A stretch of DNA of 64,000 bases from Nephrocerus scutellatus (Eukaryota; Arthropoda; Insecta; Diptera; Pipunculidae): assembly GCA_947095585.1 (NCBI GenBank), contig OX352762.1:13185969-13249968 (forward strand). Direction: 5' to 3'. Both the position numbers and the translations under genes were made by a program. Below the pieces are notes generated by a model. The model had not been told where the DNA came from. It did no database searches and saw nothing but the letters and a program-made list of their open reading frames with translations. Below are positions 20,867-31,139 of the stretch, in pieces (position 1 is the stretch's first letter; every line of letters starts with the position of its first letter).

Positions 20867-22702
20867 GTGATGCCGGGCGTAGAAGAGAAATGGACACGCC
20901 CTAGAAATACTGTCATTAGTACTGCTGACTCCATCTTGGGCAGTAGTCGTAGAGCTCGGAACAACTGCTTTGATGACGAATGTAAGCTAGCGACTGAACG
21001 TAAGAGTGTTGCGTACCGAGTAATGCAACAATCTCGTAGAACGCGGGCACGCGAAGATGAATATAAAGAGCTCAGGAGATATGAAAAAACAGTTCACCGG
21101 CGAAAGAAAGCAGCCTGGGAGAAGAATCTCGTCCGTGAACTAGAACAGTACAGAGAGCAAGGACCGCACCAGGTGTGGAAGTTCTACAAAAGAGGGTAAT
21201 CTGATCGCCGATCTTAAAGGCATCTTAGAGCGATGAGAAGAGCACTTTCATAAGTTTCCTAATGGCCAGCTAACTGAGAAATTGGAGGCTCCACCAATGA
21301 CCGAAGATCATACTATGCTGCCGCCACCAAGCATAGACGAAGTTGGCAAAGCGATAAATCGGCTCAATAATAATAAGGCCCCGGGATCTGATGGGAGCTC
21401 AGCGGAACTGATAAAATAGGAGGCCCCACATTACACCGAGTAATTCATGAAAAACCTAGTATGGGAGGAAGAAGCTATGCCAGAAGACTAGCGAAGAGCC
21501 ATCATGTGCCCCATACATAAGAAGGGAGATTTCAGAAAATGCAGCAATTATCGTGGTTTAACGTTCTTGGGTACCGCGTATAAGATTTTCTTCTCTATCC
21601 TTCAAGACGGGATAGACCCATATGCTAAAGTCATCATTGGTCCATACCAGTGTTGCTTTATCCCAGGCAAATCAACAACTGATTAGATCCACACCCTTAG
21701 GCAGGTGATGGATAAATGTCTAGAGTTTCAAAACTCAATACACCAACTTTTTATAGACTTAAAAGCCGCCTATGATAGCATAGCCAGAGTAGAAGTTTAT
21801 AAAGCCATGAGAGAATTCGGCATCCCATATAAACTGACACGACTATGTAGGTTGACCATGACCAATGTTATTAGCCAAGTAAAAATATCCGGATCACTAT
21901 CAAGCCCATGCAACAGGCTCCGACAAGGGGATGAACTGGCATGCGCCCTTTAAACCAGGCGTTGGAGAAAGTGATCCGAGACTCTGACGTAACGGCGAGA
22001 GGAACAATCCTTTATAAGTCCATTCAGATACTGGCTTACGCTGACAATATTGATATCGTTGGAAGAAATGAATAGCTTTCATCCAGATCGAGGTGGCGAC
22101 ACGAAATCTGGGGTTGCATATAAATGAGAGCAAAACAAAGTACATGGTGACCACGTCTGCGAGTAGAGGATCCAACTGGGTCCATCAATTGAAATAGTGA
22201 ACCGCGAATTTAAAGTATTGCAATTCTTTAACTATCTCGGGTCGACTGTAGCAGCCGATAACAGCATGGGACCGGAAATACGCGTAAGGCTGCTTAAAGC
22301 CAACAAAGCCTATACTATAGTCTGTCAAGACTCTTCAAATCCAGGAACTTAACCATAACATCCAAGCTGCTGATATATAAGACAATGGTCATACCAATAC
22401 TTACATATGGATCCGAGACTTGGGTGCTTAGCAAAAAGCATTCTGATCTCTTAGCCGCGTTCGAGAAAAAAGTCTTAGGGAGAATTGTTGGCCCCGTATG
22501 TGAGGAAGCACGATTCCGGAGAATCTGTAATGATGAGATCTACGAGCGTTATCGCGATGTCGACATGGTGAAGAAAATTAAGCTCGGTCGGCTCCTGTGG
22601 GCAGGACACCTAGCTCGCATGAGCGAAGAGGATTCTGCTCGGAAAGTCCTTTGCAGTATGATTTATGGAACACGACAGCGAGGCCGGCCAAGCCTATGCT
22701 GA
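20867..22702 (+). pseudogene. Linker, RT and C-terminal domain, LINE family A (broken)
   Basis: Read in several frames: VEEKWTRPRNTV, RYEKTVHRRKKAAWEKNLVRELEQYREQGPHQVWKFY (linker), NNNKAPGSDG, CPIHKKGDFRKCSNYRG, YQCCFIPGKSTTD, LFIDLKAAYDSIARVE (motif A), LRQGDELAC (motif B, normally RQGDGLAC) and YADNIDIVG (YADD changed to YADN: the second catalytic Asp is lost). It ends with IPILTYGSETWVLSKKHSDLLAAFEKKVLGRIVG and KKIKLGRLLWAGHLARM. At least five interruptions. The altered YADD box alone would abolish polymerase activity. Confidence 0.85.
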
Positions 22703-22856
22703 AAGGATGGCGTAGACCAGGACGCCCAGAGTTTACGGATGCCAAACTTGATTTATGGATTTATGGAACACGACAGCGAGGCCGGCCAAGTCTATGCTGA
22801 AAGGATGGCGTAGACCAGGACGCCCAGAGTTTACGGATGCCAAACTTGATGACATC
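22661..22856 (+). repeat. 98-bp tandem duplication in the LINE A 3' end
   Basis: 22661-22758 and 22759-22856 are adjacent direct copies, each starting ATTTATGGAACACGACAGCG, with only a C/T difference in AAG[C/T]CTATGCTG seen. Other family A copies have the segment once, so this is a local, fairly recent duplication. Confidence 0.92.
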
Positions 22857-22941
22857 GGCTCGAAATCAGGACCGGTGGATAGACTTTTTGCGGGAGGCCA
22901 GGACCTGACCCCGGTTGTAGAGCCAAGTATGATGATGATGA

Positions 22942-24445
22942 GGACACACATAATATTTATGTAGGAAAGCAACTTACAACGCTTATATCTCAAAAGTTTC
23001 TTTTTGATATAAACCCGTTTACTTAACTTATCTCTCCTATTACACAAAATTCCATTGAGCTAATCGCAGAATAGAACCACAAACAAAATTGGTTTGACAA
23101 CATAAGATAGCAAACCGCTGCAGCCATTTGGATATTTTTTGCTTCATAACCAAGAGGTGCATTCTCTTTAATGAAGTATGTAACGATGATTGTGCAAATA
23201 TTGACAGGTTTTTATAACAGAAATCATTAAATGACTGTAACCTCTTATGATGGTTATTAACGCATAAAGTGTGTTTGACCTAAGACACATTAGAATCTTT
23301 CATAAACCTAACTAGCTCTTATCGACACTCACTTCCTTGTATTTTATGACAAATGGGTAAAGTTCGTAAATACAAATCATATCCCATCTATGGACATACA
23401 AATTTATATGAGTACATCTAATTCGAGATATTCTATCAACATACAAATTTATATGAGTACATCTAATTCGAGATATTCTATCAATACAGAACCTTATTAC
23501 CACCTGCGATGCTATTGAAGTAAGCCAATCAAGAAATTGTTGATGTTCCTCAACGATTAGTAATTATTGGGAATTATCCGGAATGGATGGAATCCCCTAA
23601 CCGTATCTGAGTGCACTTCCGGGAAATTTAACTGCCGACGCGTAAAAGCAATCTGCATCAAGCAAATACTTTAATCCATCATAGTAGGAGTTTAAAATGA
23701 GAATCTAAAAACTTTAGGTACGAGAATCCAATGAAATTTCGTGACATGCAAAGAAGAAAATTATCTCGACAACGTCCGCGTAGATCTGTCTGTCGCTGAG
23801 TGCGTTCGAGTGTGTGTTTTATTTTGATTAGGGTAAGGAGAATTCGCAATCGCATCAACCACGATGCATCAATACGCGCAATATTCCTAAAGAATGCCAT
23901 AAGAGTTGCATGCACTCAAGAACTTTCTGATGAACTTCATGAATATGGTAAGTAATGATGGAAAGGTAGGTACGTCAAAGTCGGTAGGCTCCTAATGTCC
24001 GACGTGATGATAATGATCTTTGCATAAAACTCCTGTTCTTCAGACATTCAGACAGACAGATAGGCTCTTTGTGTCGATGACCTCTCTATGCTGATCTAGC
24101 TTAATGAAAAAAAGCCACCATGTCCAAGAAACAACAGGTGTGGTCTTGGATCATGATAATATGAGAATGCATCGATCAAAGTGAATTAAATTGCGCGCAC
24201 GATCGCATCATGTCCATTTGCATATCAACCAGGCGGGAAAGGTTATTACCGAGAAGAAAAATGTTTTGTTTGTGTCGCCCTTTCTTGAAGAATCCCAATT
24301 ATAGGCATAGAAGACCATACATTATGAAGAGTGATTACTGAAGCAGGTGTCTCCGGAATGTTAATGAACAGACAGAAAAAAACTTGACTGGAACAAATAA
24401 CTAATTTTAGTTTGTTCGTCTGTCTGTCTGTTTCTCTCAGAGAGT
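22942..24445. other. No gene recognised; contains a 45-bp tandem duplication
   Basis: Spacer. 23395-23439 is repeated exactly at 23440-23484 (unit begins CATACAAATTTATATGAG). Short CAGA/TCTG microsatellites occur at about 24040-24055 and 24417-24432. No conserved ORF. Confidence 0.5.
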
Positions 24446-24716
24446 ATAACGTGACGTGACAGACCGTTGCGGTACAAGACCTTGCTTCTTGCGACCATTC
24501 GTGTTGTGCGTGTTATATTTTTGCACACAAATGGAGAGGAACTACAACTTAATGCCATCGAGACGAGCTGAGAAGCTTTCCGTGACAAGTTATTACTCTC
24601 GGACGTTTGTCAGACATTCGTCAGAAGTGAGACCGTAAAAAATACTGTTGGTGTTTCTGGGGATTCGAACCTCGAACCTCTTGCTCAGAAGTTCAACGCA
24701 CTAACTACTAAAGTAC
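24446..24716 (-). mobile_element. tRNA-derived SINE, copy 4
   Basis: On the minus strand: AGTAGTTAGTGCGTTGAACTTCTGAGCAAGAGG with GGTTCGAATCCCC (perfect B box), ACACCAACAGTATTTTTTACGGTC, GTCCGAGAGTAATAACTTGTCACGG, TTTGTGTGCAAAAATATAACACGCACAACACGAATGGTCGC and GGTCTGTCACG near the 3' end. The A box is degraded (TACTTTAGTAGTTAG). Confidence 0.82.
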
Positions 24717-24899
24717 ATTGTTACAAAAAGTAGTTAGTAGAAAATAGAATTCGAACCCTAAAATAAATCGCAATATACATACTGCATAATAAAATTGGCA
24801 CTGAATTAGAATCGTACTTTAGAAAATCGTACTTTTATGCTGTAAGATTTATTAGCTTTATGCCTCAAATTTCTACTCCGTACTTGTAAAGACGGAGAA

Positions 24900-26915
24900 G
24901 ATATATAGTCCTGATACAAGATCCATGGCCTGTTAACAACTGAGTTTGTGGAGTCAGGACTCCTAACTATTATCCAGTATATGTGACAGACAAAGGTAAA
25001 CCAAGATCCTGCATATTAGTGAAAAATAGTCTCAATGTATTCTTACTCCATAATTTAAGCGACCGTGATACCACCGCGGTGAAGCTGGAGACTGGCAAGG
25101 GTGCATATCTGATGGCATCGGCATATCTGGCACACGACTGCGTGGAATCTCTACCAGGTGTCAATCTGGAAGATTAATAGAGGAAGCAAAATCCAAGAAA
25201 ACTGCCTTAATAATCGGATGTGACGCTAACGCGCACCATTCGGTATGGGTCAGTACGGACATAAACGACAGAGGTGAGCTACTTTTTGATTATATTTTAA
25301 GTAACCTTGTTTCCAGTATAGGTAATGAACCAACGTTCATTAACAAAAATGGACAAGAGGTCCTAGACATCACACTTGTCTCCGACTCAATTCACCACAA
25401 AATTCTAAGCTGGCAGGTTTCGGCTGAGCACTCTTTCTCAGATCACCGTTACATTCAGTTTGGTCTGGACGATGAACCTCTTTGCCAATCAGTATTTAGA
25501 AATTATCGCAAAACCGATTGGATCAAGTATAGGGAAACGTTTGGACGTCATCTTAACGATGGGACTTGTTATTTTCCCACTTACTTTATTGAGCTTGACA
25601 CGAAGGTCAAGGAACTCACCTTGACCTTAAATAAAGTAATGTCTGCTTCCTGTCCTTTTATTCTACCTAAGGGTAAAAAAATACCACACTGGTGGAACTC
25701 TGAGCTGGGCCAATTTAGAAAAAGCTGTAGGAGGCTTTTAAACTTCGCCAAGTTCACAGGAACAGAGACCGACTGCGATGCTTACAAAGAATCCCTTAAC
25801 GTATATGAAAAAGAATTGAGGGAAGCCAAGCGCGCATCATGGAGACTCTTATGCGGCAGAATGGAAGAGGCTTCGGAAGCATCAAGGCTCAGGAAAATCC
25901 TCTCAACTAATCCAATAATGACTAGCTGTCTGAAAAAAGCTGATGGCTCGTGGAATTCTTCTAGTGAAAAATCGCTAAATCTGCTTCTAGATACTCATTT
26001 ACCAGAGAGCTCTCATACTACCTACAACACTGATCTAAATAGATCAATTAGGTATAATACCATTCCTCGAGATATAATTGATAAGAACAAATTGTTTTGG
26101 GTACTAAATAGCTTCAAACCATATAAATCTGTAGGACCAGACGGCATAATTCCAGCTGAACTGCAAAGGACTTCGGACATCATCCTTCCTTTGCTTGAGA
26201 CAATTTTCAAAAGTTGTCTTGATCTGGTCTATATTCCAGTCATATGGAGAGAAGTGAAAGTGGTCTTCTTTCCAAAAGCAGATAAATGTTCCCACGTCAG
26301 TCCAAAAGACCTCAGACTCATTAGCCTTTCTTCATTCCTTTTAAAAACATTAGAAAGACTGATCGAAATCCACCTTCGTACTAGTATTGACAAAATACTT
26401 CTGTCCGTCGATCAACACGCGTACTGCAAGGGCAAATCTGTAGAAACAGCTCTGCATACGCTAGTACGTTCCATTGAAAATTCCCTTCATCCCTAGGAAT
26501 ACACAATGGAGGCTTTCCTGGACATAGAAGGCGCTTTTAACAACGTCAAAACAATTGCGATCACGGATGCGCTGTCGAATTTGGTAGTTAACGACTTACT
26601 GGATGAACTGATTGATCTTTTACTCACAATTAGGTTTATAAATTCAAGACTTTGGCTGTCGTCTGCCAAAAGATTTGTCAGAAGAGGCACCCCGCAAGGA
26701 GGTGTCCTCTCCCCACTTCTTTGGAACCTGGCGGTGAATGAGCTGCTGGTTCGTCGGTAGGGGGAGGGCTGCGGGGTGATCGCCTATGCTGACGACGTTG
26801 CCATAGTCGTCTCAGGAAAGCACCCACACACCTTGAAAGAATTTAAGGTGGGCAGATCTTAGTGGTCTGGGGGTAAACCCCAAAAAACCGAACTTGTCCT
26901 CTTTCCGGTCTTTTA
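24900..26915 (+). mobile_element. LINE family D (R1/LOA-like), relatively well preserved
   Basis: Plus-strand element beginning in the EEP domain (IQDPWPVNN, VRTPNYYPVYVTDKGKPRSCILV, then GCDANAHHSVWVSTDINDRGELLFDYI, EVLDITLVSD, SEHSFSDHRYIQF) and running through the RT to just past the YADD box (NPKKTELVLF). One frame (that of 25621-26496) stays readable from about 25180 to 26870, interrupted only by two in-frame stops, at 26494-26496 and 26758-26760. This suggests a younger insertion than the other LINEs. The RNase H and C-terminal finger expected in this group are absent: the element stops where a promoter-like sequence begins at about 26920. Confidence 0.85.
25621..26496 (+). pseudogene. 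RT N-terminal half, LINE family D
   Basis: 291-codon open stretch from a methionine that is probably internal (the frame is open upstream to about 25180). KKIPHWWNSELGQFRKSCRRL is the usual post-endonuclease linker; then FWVLNSFKPYKSVGPDGIIPAEL (RT motif 0/1), VIWREVKVVFFPKADK, KDLRLISLSSFLLKTLERLIE and VDQHAYCKGKSVETALHTLV. The frame ends at a TAG immediately before the continuation EYTMEAFLDIEGAFNNV (motif A) at 26506. RRGTPQGGVLSPLLWNLAVNELL (motif B) and, past a second TAG, GVIAYADDVAIVVSGK follow in the same frame. All catalytic RT residues are readable, and only the two nonsense codons break this part. Confidence 0.86.
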
Positions 26916-26937
26916 TCGATATTTCCGTCAATAAGAT

Positions 26938-27100
26938 TGGAAGTTTCTGGAAACCTTTCAATGGGTATAAAAGGTGGCGTTCGCTGCAGAGGATTTACTA
27001 GTTATTAAGAATTCAATTAGTCAAGCTCAAAAAGTTCTTGCAAAGAGATAAAGCTACCATCTTTGAGAATTATTGTGAAATACAAGTGTTGTTGTAATAA
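26938..27100 (+). promoter_or_regulatory. Heat-shock-type promoter motif (HSE + TATA) without a gene
   Basis: GAAGTTTCTGGAAACC (26940-26955) has GAA at 26940, TTC at 26945 and GAA at 26950: three 5-bp-phased inverted nGAAn modules, the definition of a heat shock element, with an imperfect fourth (CTT). TATAAAAG follows at 26966-26973, 13 bp downstream, a spacing like that of fly hsp70 promoters. Downstream is TTCGCTGCAGAGG and a leader-like A-rich stretch (CAATTAGTCAAGCTCAAAAAG) resembling an hsp 5' UTR. No heat-shock ORF follows; the first ATG (27138) opens only a short frame. It may be a duplicated hsp promoter fragment, or the U3/R part of an unrecognised LTR. Confidence 0.5.
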
Positions 27101-28604
27101 GTGTTTTTGTGTACATTTAAAGTTATCTCAAATATAAATGGTGAACTTGTGTTATTTTACTGTCTGTTTATTAAATTTTTTATTTGTCAATTATTAAACT
27201 TGTGTTGTGTTTTATTTACAACTTCCGTTACGAACTCAAAAGCCTATATTACGTAACAATATCTTCAAATAAATGTTTTAAGTCTGTCACATCTTAAAGG
27301 TTTAAAGGCTAAAAGTGGTACAAACAAATAACCGATATTTGCTTGAAGTAGCAAAGTTATCTAATTCTCATTTCTTAGCATTTTTGGAAACAAATGAAGC
27401 TCATTATGTTATTATATATTAATTGTTGGGCTTAGTATATAGGAACGTTACCCACAAAGATTTTATTTTTGAACTAAAGCCAAAACGCAATATATCTGTA
27501 GGAGGTTGAAATGACAGCCATTCAATGACTCTTACAATTGTGTGCGGCTTACTTCAGCTTTACAAGATCTGTGCTCCGAAATAAAAATAAAATCTAATTG
27601 ATACACAAAATCAAAAAAATGCTGAAGTATAGCCATGAGTCAGCCATTTTAGCTTTAAATTTTGTCTTCACGTTTCCTCTCAACCAAAGGTCTTAGCTTT
27701 TCACATATTTCCGGATCGCTGATCCATCTAGGAAAATACATTATCATCTCCAGCAAGAGAGAACATACCTTTTTTTCTCATTTCGTCTGTCCATCTGTTA
27801 TGCGTTCATCAACCGTAGCCGTACTTATTTATGGTAAATTAAGGCCGTGCAGAGTGTGAAGACCCTACGCTGGTGTTGTTTTTGTTGTTAATGGTTGCAC
27901 CAAAGCGATCATCAAGAAAGGCCACAAGGTGATCGTTTCTAATTTACTTTTCTTCTCTGTACTTTACCCAACTGAATGAACGATAGTCAGTCATTACAGC
28001 GTGTAACAACAGGAAGTAGCGTCTGGTAAATGACGTACTATCAAGCACCAGGTGCAAGTCCGCACTTGCGCTAACTAACGTAAAGTTAATTGCGTTTAAG
28101 ATCGCTGAATTATTAACATGTAGTCACCTGTCTGTCCGGTCTGGTTGGTGATGTTAATTAAATCTCTTGTATGTATGTATGTATGTGTGTTTGTGGTGTG
28201 TATCTACGATCTATGCTTGACTTTGACGACTACGAGTATGGACACTTTCAATGAAAGCACATTCAGTTTCTTGACAAGTTGATGTTTTCTTTTAGTGAGT
28301 TGTTCTCACGCCCACCTAAAAGTGTAGTCACTGGAACGTAAGTTCTCTTTGTGTTTGCGATTCCTTTGTGGTGAATTGTGGCGAATGTTTAGACCAATAT
28401 GAATGTCCAATGTCTATGCAAAGTCCAGCGAAAATACTGGCTGACGCGGACGACGCTAAACCAAGCGGGCGGCACAAAATCTATGGCAAGGCACTCAGCT
28501 GCTAACCTCTACGAGGAGAGTTCAAATCTCGAGCATTGTAACGAATCTTATAGCTCTTTCGATTTGAAGGGTAGAGCTAAGATTTCTCTCTCGTGGTTTT
28601 GCTT
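27101..28604. other. No gene recognised
   Basis: AT-rich at first. An ATGT microsatellite lies at about 28168-28190. No conserved ORF or known repeat. Confidence 0.45.
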
Positions 28605-29080
28605 TGAATCTCGTCTGTGAACTAGAACAGTACAGAGACAAAGGACCGCACCAGGCGTTGAAGTTCTACCAAAGAGTCCGCGTAATGATGCAATATACAC
28701 CGCGTTGCATATACTGCAAAGACAAAGAGGGTAATCTGATCACCGATCTTAAAGGCATCTTAAAGCGATGGGTAGAGCACTTTCATGAGTTGCTAAATGG
28801 TCAGCGTATCAGAGCGATAAATCGGCTCAAAAATAATAAGTCCCCGGGATCTGATGGGATCCCACCGGAAATGATAAAAACAGGAGGCACCACATTACAC
28901 CAAGCAATTCATGAAATAATAGTGCAAGTATGGGAGGAAGAAGTTTTGCCAGAAGACTGGCGAAGAGGCATCCTGTGCCCCATGCATAAGAAGGGAGATA
29001 TTACAAAATGCAGCAATTATCGTGGTATAACGTTGTTGAGTCTCATCTATCCTTCAAGACAGGATAGCCACATACGCTAA
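28604..29080 (+). pseudogene. RT N-terminal part, LINE family A
   Basis: 158-codon open stretch: ELEQYRDKGPHQALKFYQRVRVMMQYTPRCIYCKDKEGNLITDLKGILKRWVEHFHELLNG, then [49 protein letters not shown] and [11 protein letters not shown]. It covers RT motifs 0-2 and the linker. The frame breaks just after SNYRGITLL, where the other copies read NAAYKIF-like sequence. The downstream pieces with motif A (LFIDFKAAYDI, with the catalytic Asp) are at 29157-29351 and the YADD region is at 29470. Confidence 0.84.
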
Positions 29081-29845
29081 AGTCATCATTAGTCCATACC
29101 AGTGTGGCTTCATCCCAGGCAAATTAACAACTGATCAGATTTACACCCATAGGCAGGTGATGGAAAAATGTCTAGAGTTTCAAAACTCACTACACCATCT
29201 TTTTATAGACTTTAAAGCCGCCTATGATATCATAGCCAGAGTAGAACTTTATAAAGCCATGAGAGAATTCGGCATCCCAAATATACTGACACGACTATAT
29301 ATGTTGACCATGACCAATGTTATAAGCCAAGAAAAAATTGAACATCTATAACGGGCAATCGACAAGGGGATGGACTGGCTTGCGTCCTCTTCAATCTGGC
29401 GTTGGAGAAAGTGATCCGAGACTCTGACGTAACGGCGAGAGGAACAATCTTCTATAAGTCCATTCAGATACTGGCTTACGCCGACGATATTTAAATAGTT
29501 GGTAGGAACCGAAATAGTGTACAGGAAGCTTGCATCCTGATCGAACAGGCGGCGTGAAATCTGTAGCTGCACATAAATGAGAGCAAAACAAAACATGCTG
29601 GCCACGTCTGCAAATAGAAGATCCAACATTGGTCCCTCAAATCAAATAGTGGAGCGCGAATTTGAAGTAGTGCAATCCTTGAACTATCTCGGGTCAAATG
29701 TAGCAGCCGATAACAGCATGGAACCAGAAATACGCGCACGGTTGCTTAAAGCCAACAAAGCCAGTACTTACACATGACTCCGAGACTTGGGTCTTAGCAA
29801 AAAGCATTCTGACCTCTTAGCCGCGTTCGAGAGAAAGGTTTTACT
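28605..29845 (+). mobile_element. LINE family A, internal RT fragment
   Basis: Plus-strand fragment from the linker (VCELEQYRDKGPHQALKFYQRV) to the C-terminal domain (DSETWVLAKSILTS.., LLAAFERK). Both ends are truncated: no endonuclease, no 3' tail. A segment between SNYRGITLL and the YQCGFIPGK stretch is shortened, and the region before 29770 lacks the SRLFK...LLIYKTMVIP block. The YADD box is present (AYADDI at about 29476-29493) but is followed directly by a stop. Confidence 0.85.
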
Positions 29846-30381
29846 TCCAAAGCACATCATTCACTTTTGTAATGCACTTCCTTCCGTCACCTGAGTAATG
29901 AACGAAAATTGCCATTCACAAAAGTCGAAAAAAAAGAATCAAAACTGTTTCCCTTTTAATTCTCAAGTCACGTTTTCTCAATCAAGATAGGTTTTCTGAT
30001 ATTACTGAAGCACATTCAACTTCTTGGAAGGCTGCATGTTTTTGCATTGAAAATTGCACTGATAATCATTTTTAAAATAAAGCCCCAAACACGTTACATC
30101 ATTGTAATTCTTTTAATATTCTGTTCGAGTCTGGTTGCCAAGGGACAAAGGTTACGATTTCATTAAAGTATTTTGATTTAGATGCAAGTTACGTGCGGTG
30201 CATCTTTCACGTGTTTATTAAAAACTCTATTACACATGTGTGGAACACAAACCACAGATTGATCTTTTTGGTTATTTCGACATTCAACATCAAAGATCGA
30301 CATAAGAAGTAAATAAAAATTAGTAGCAAAATTAGTTTGTCTTAGGGAAGAAATGAAAGACATGTCAACTCTTTCATAACA
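29846..30381. other. No gene recognised
   Basis: AT-rich spacer before tRNA-Asp; nothing supported. Confidence 0.45.
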
Positions 30382-30453
30382 TCCTCGATAGTATAGTGGT
30401 CAGTATCCCCGCCTGTCACGCGGGAGACCGGGGTTCAATTCCCCGTCGGGGAG
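30382..30453 (+). tRNA. tRNA-Asp (anticodon GUC)
   Basis: Complete 72-nt cloverleaf: acceptor TCCTCGA/TCGGGGA, discriminator G, D arm with AGTATAGTGGTCAGT (A box), anticodon stem CCCGC/GCGGG around loop CTGTCAC (GUC), and T arm with B box GGTTCAATTCC. It has the full C4 run at the D/anticodon junction that the copy at 4029 lacks. It agrees with fly tRNA-Asp as I remember it, apart from GGTC where Drosophila has GGTT in the D loop. A T5 run at 30465-30469 is the likely Pol III stop. Confidence 0.97.
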
Positions 30454-31139
30454 AGATTCAAAAGTTTTTATATATTTTTTTTATTAAATTATTTTCGTTA
30501 GTATATATAGAGTATATATATACTTATATATATATATAAACATATCTATATTTATAAGTTATAAGAAATATATTTATAAGAAAATTGCTTAAGTTTATCT
30601 TATGTTGTTCCACGCAAAAAAAATTTGAATCAAAAGTTTTGTATTCAATACTAACTAAACTATTTTGTTATACGAAGTTTCACTTTTCTTAATTTTACGA
30701 CAATTTTTATAAAGGCTATTTGTAACTTTATCTTCTGTCTATCTATTTGATACACATAATATGACCTACAATCTAGAAAAAATACTGTGGCGGTTAAACA
30801 CCGCTATCATCTGTATGGATGGGGTGGGAATGGTATAGCATGTAACGACCGAAATTATTATTGAATCCATAGTAATGGGGTCGCTGCGATGAAGAGTGAT
30901 AATAAGATATTACTTGCGTCTCTATTGGTGAAAAGAATCAAAAAACGTCGATTCCAAAGCTCATATTTATAATGACATTCCAGTCAGTCAGCTCTAAGAA
31001 CAAGGCCAATCTGTTTGCTGTGTATTTTGAAGCTAGCTCCACGCCTCCAGATTGTGCATTTCTGCCGCCTGCACCTTCGGTATTGAACACTCTATGAGAT
31101 TTACATACGTACTCGTGCAGTAGCTGGAGTTTCAAACGA
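30454..31139. other. No gene recognised; TA microsatellite
   Basis: AT-rich, with a TA-type microsatellite at about 30498-30545. No ORF of interest. Confidence 0.5.

Larger units (their letters stand above)
20000..22940 (+). mobile_element. LINE family A, longest copy (EEP to 3' tail)
   Basis: Near-full coding extent of the dominant LINE in the window, in order: EEP endonuclease (20000-20690), linker (20760-21200), RT (21200-22200), C-terminal domain (22200-22720) and a 3' end running into an ATG/GAT microsatellite (about 22928-22941). The 3' sequence GGTTGTAGAGCCAA...ATGATGATG recurs at 43690 (minus) and 59060. The 5' UTR seen in copies at 33236 and 58490 is missing. Many stops and frameshifts, so not active. 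The RT/C-terminal style is RTE-like, an assignment made from motif style. Confidence 0.88.

Noticed and set aside
27138..27210. Start of a heat-shock protein ORF downstream of the HSE/TATA motif
   Set aside because: The frame closes after about 18 codons and does not resemble an hsp N-terminus.
27650..27850. Possible conserved exon (LEIDGSAIRKYVKS-like reading on the minus strand)
   Set aside because: Only a short suggestive stretch; no extended frame, splice sites or family motif could be established.
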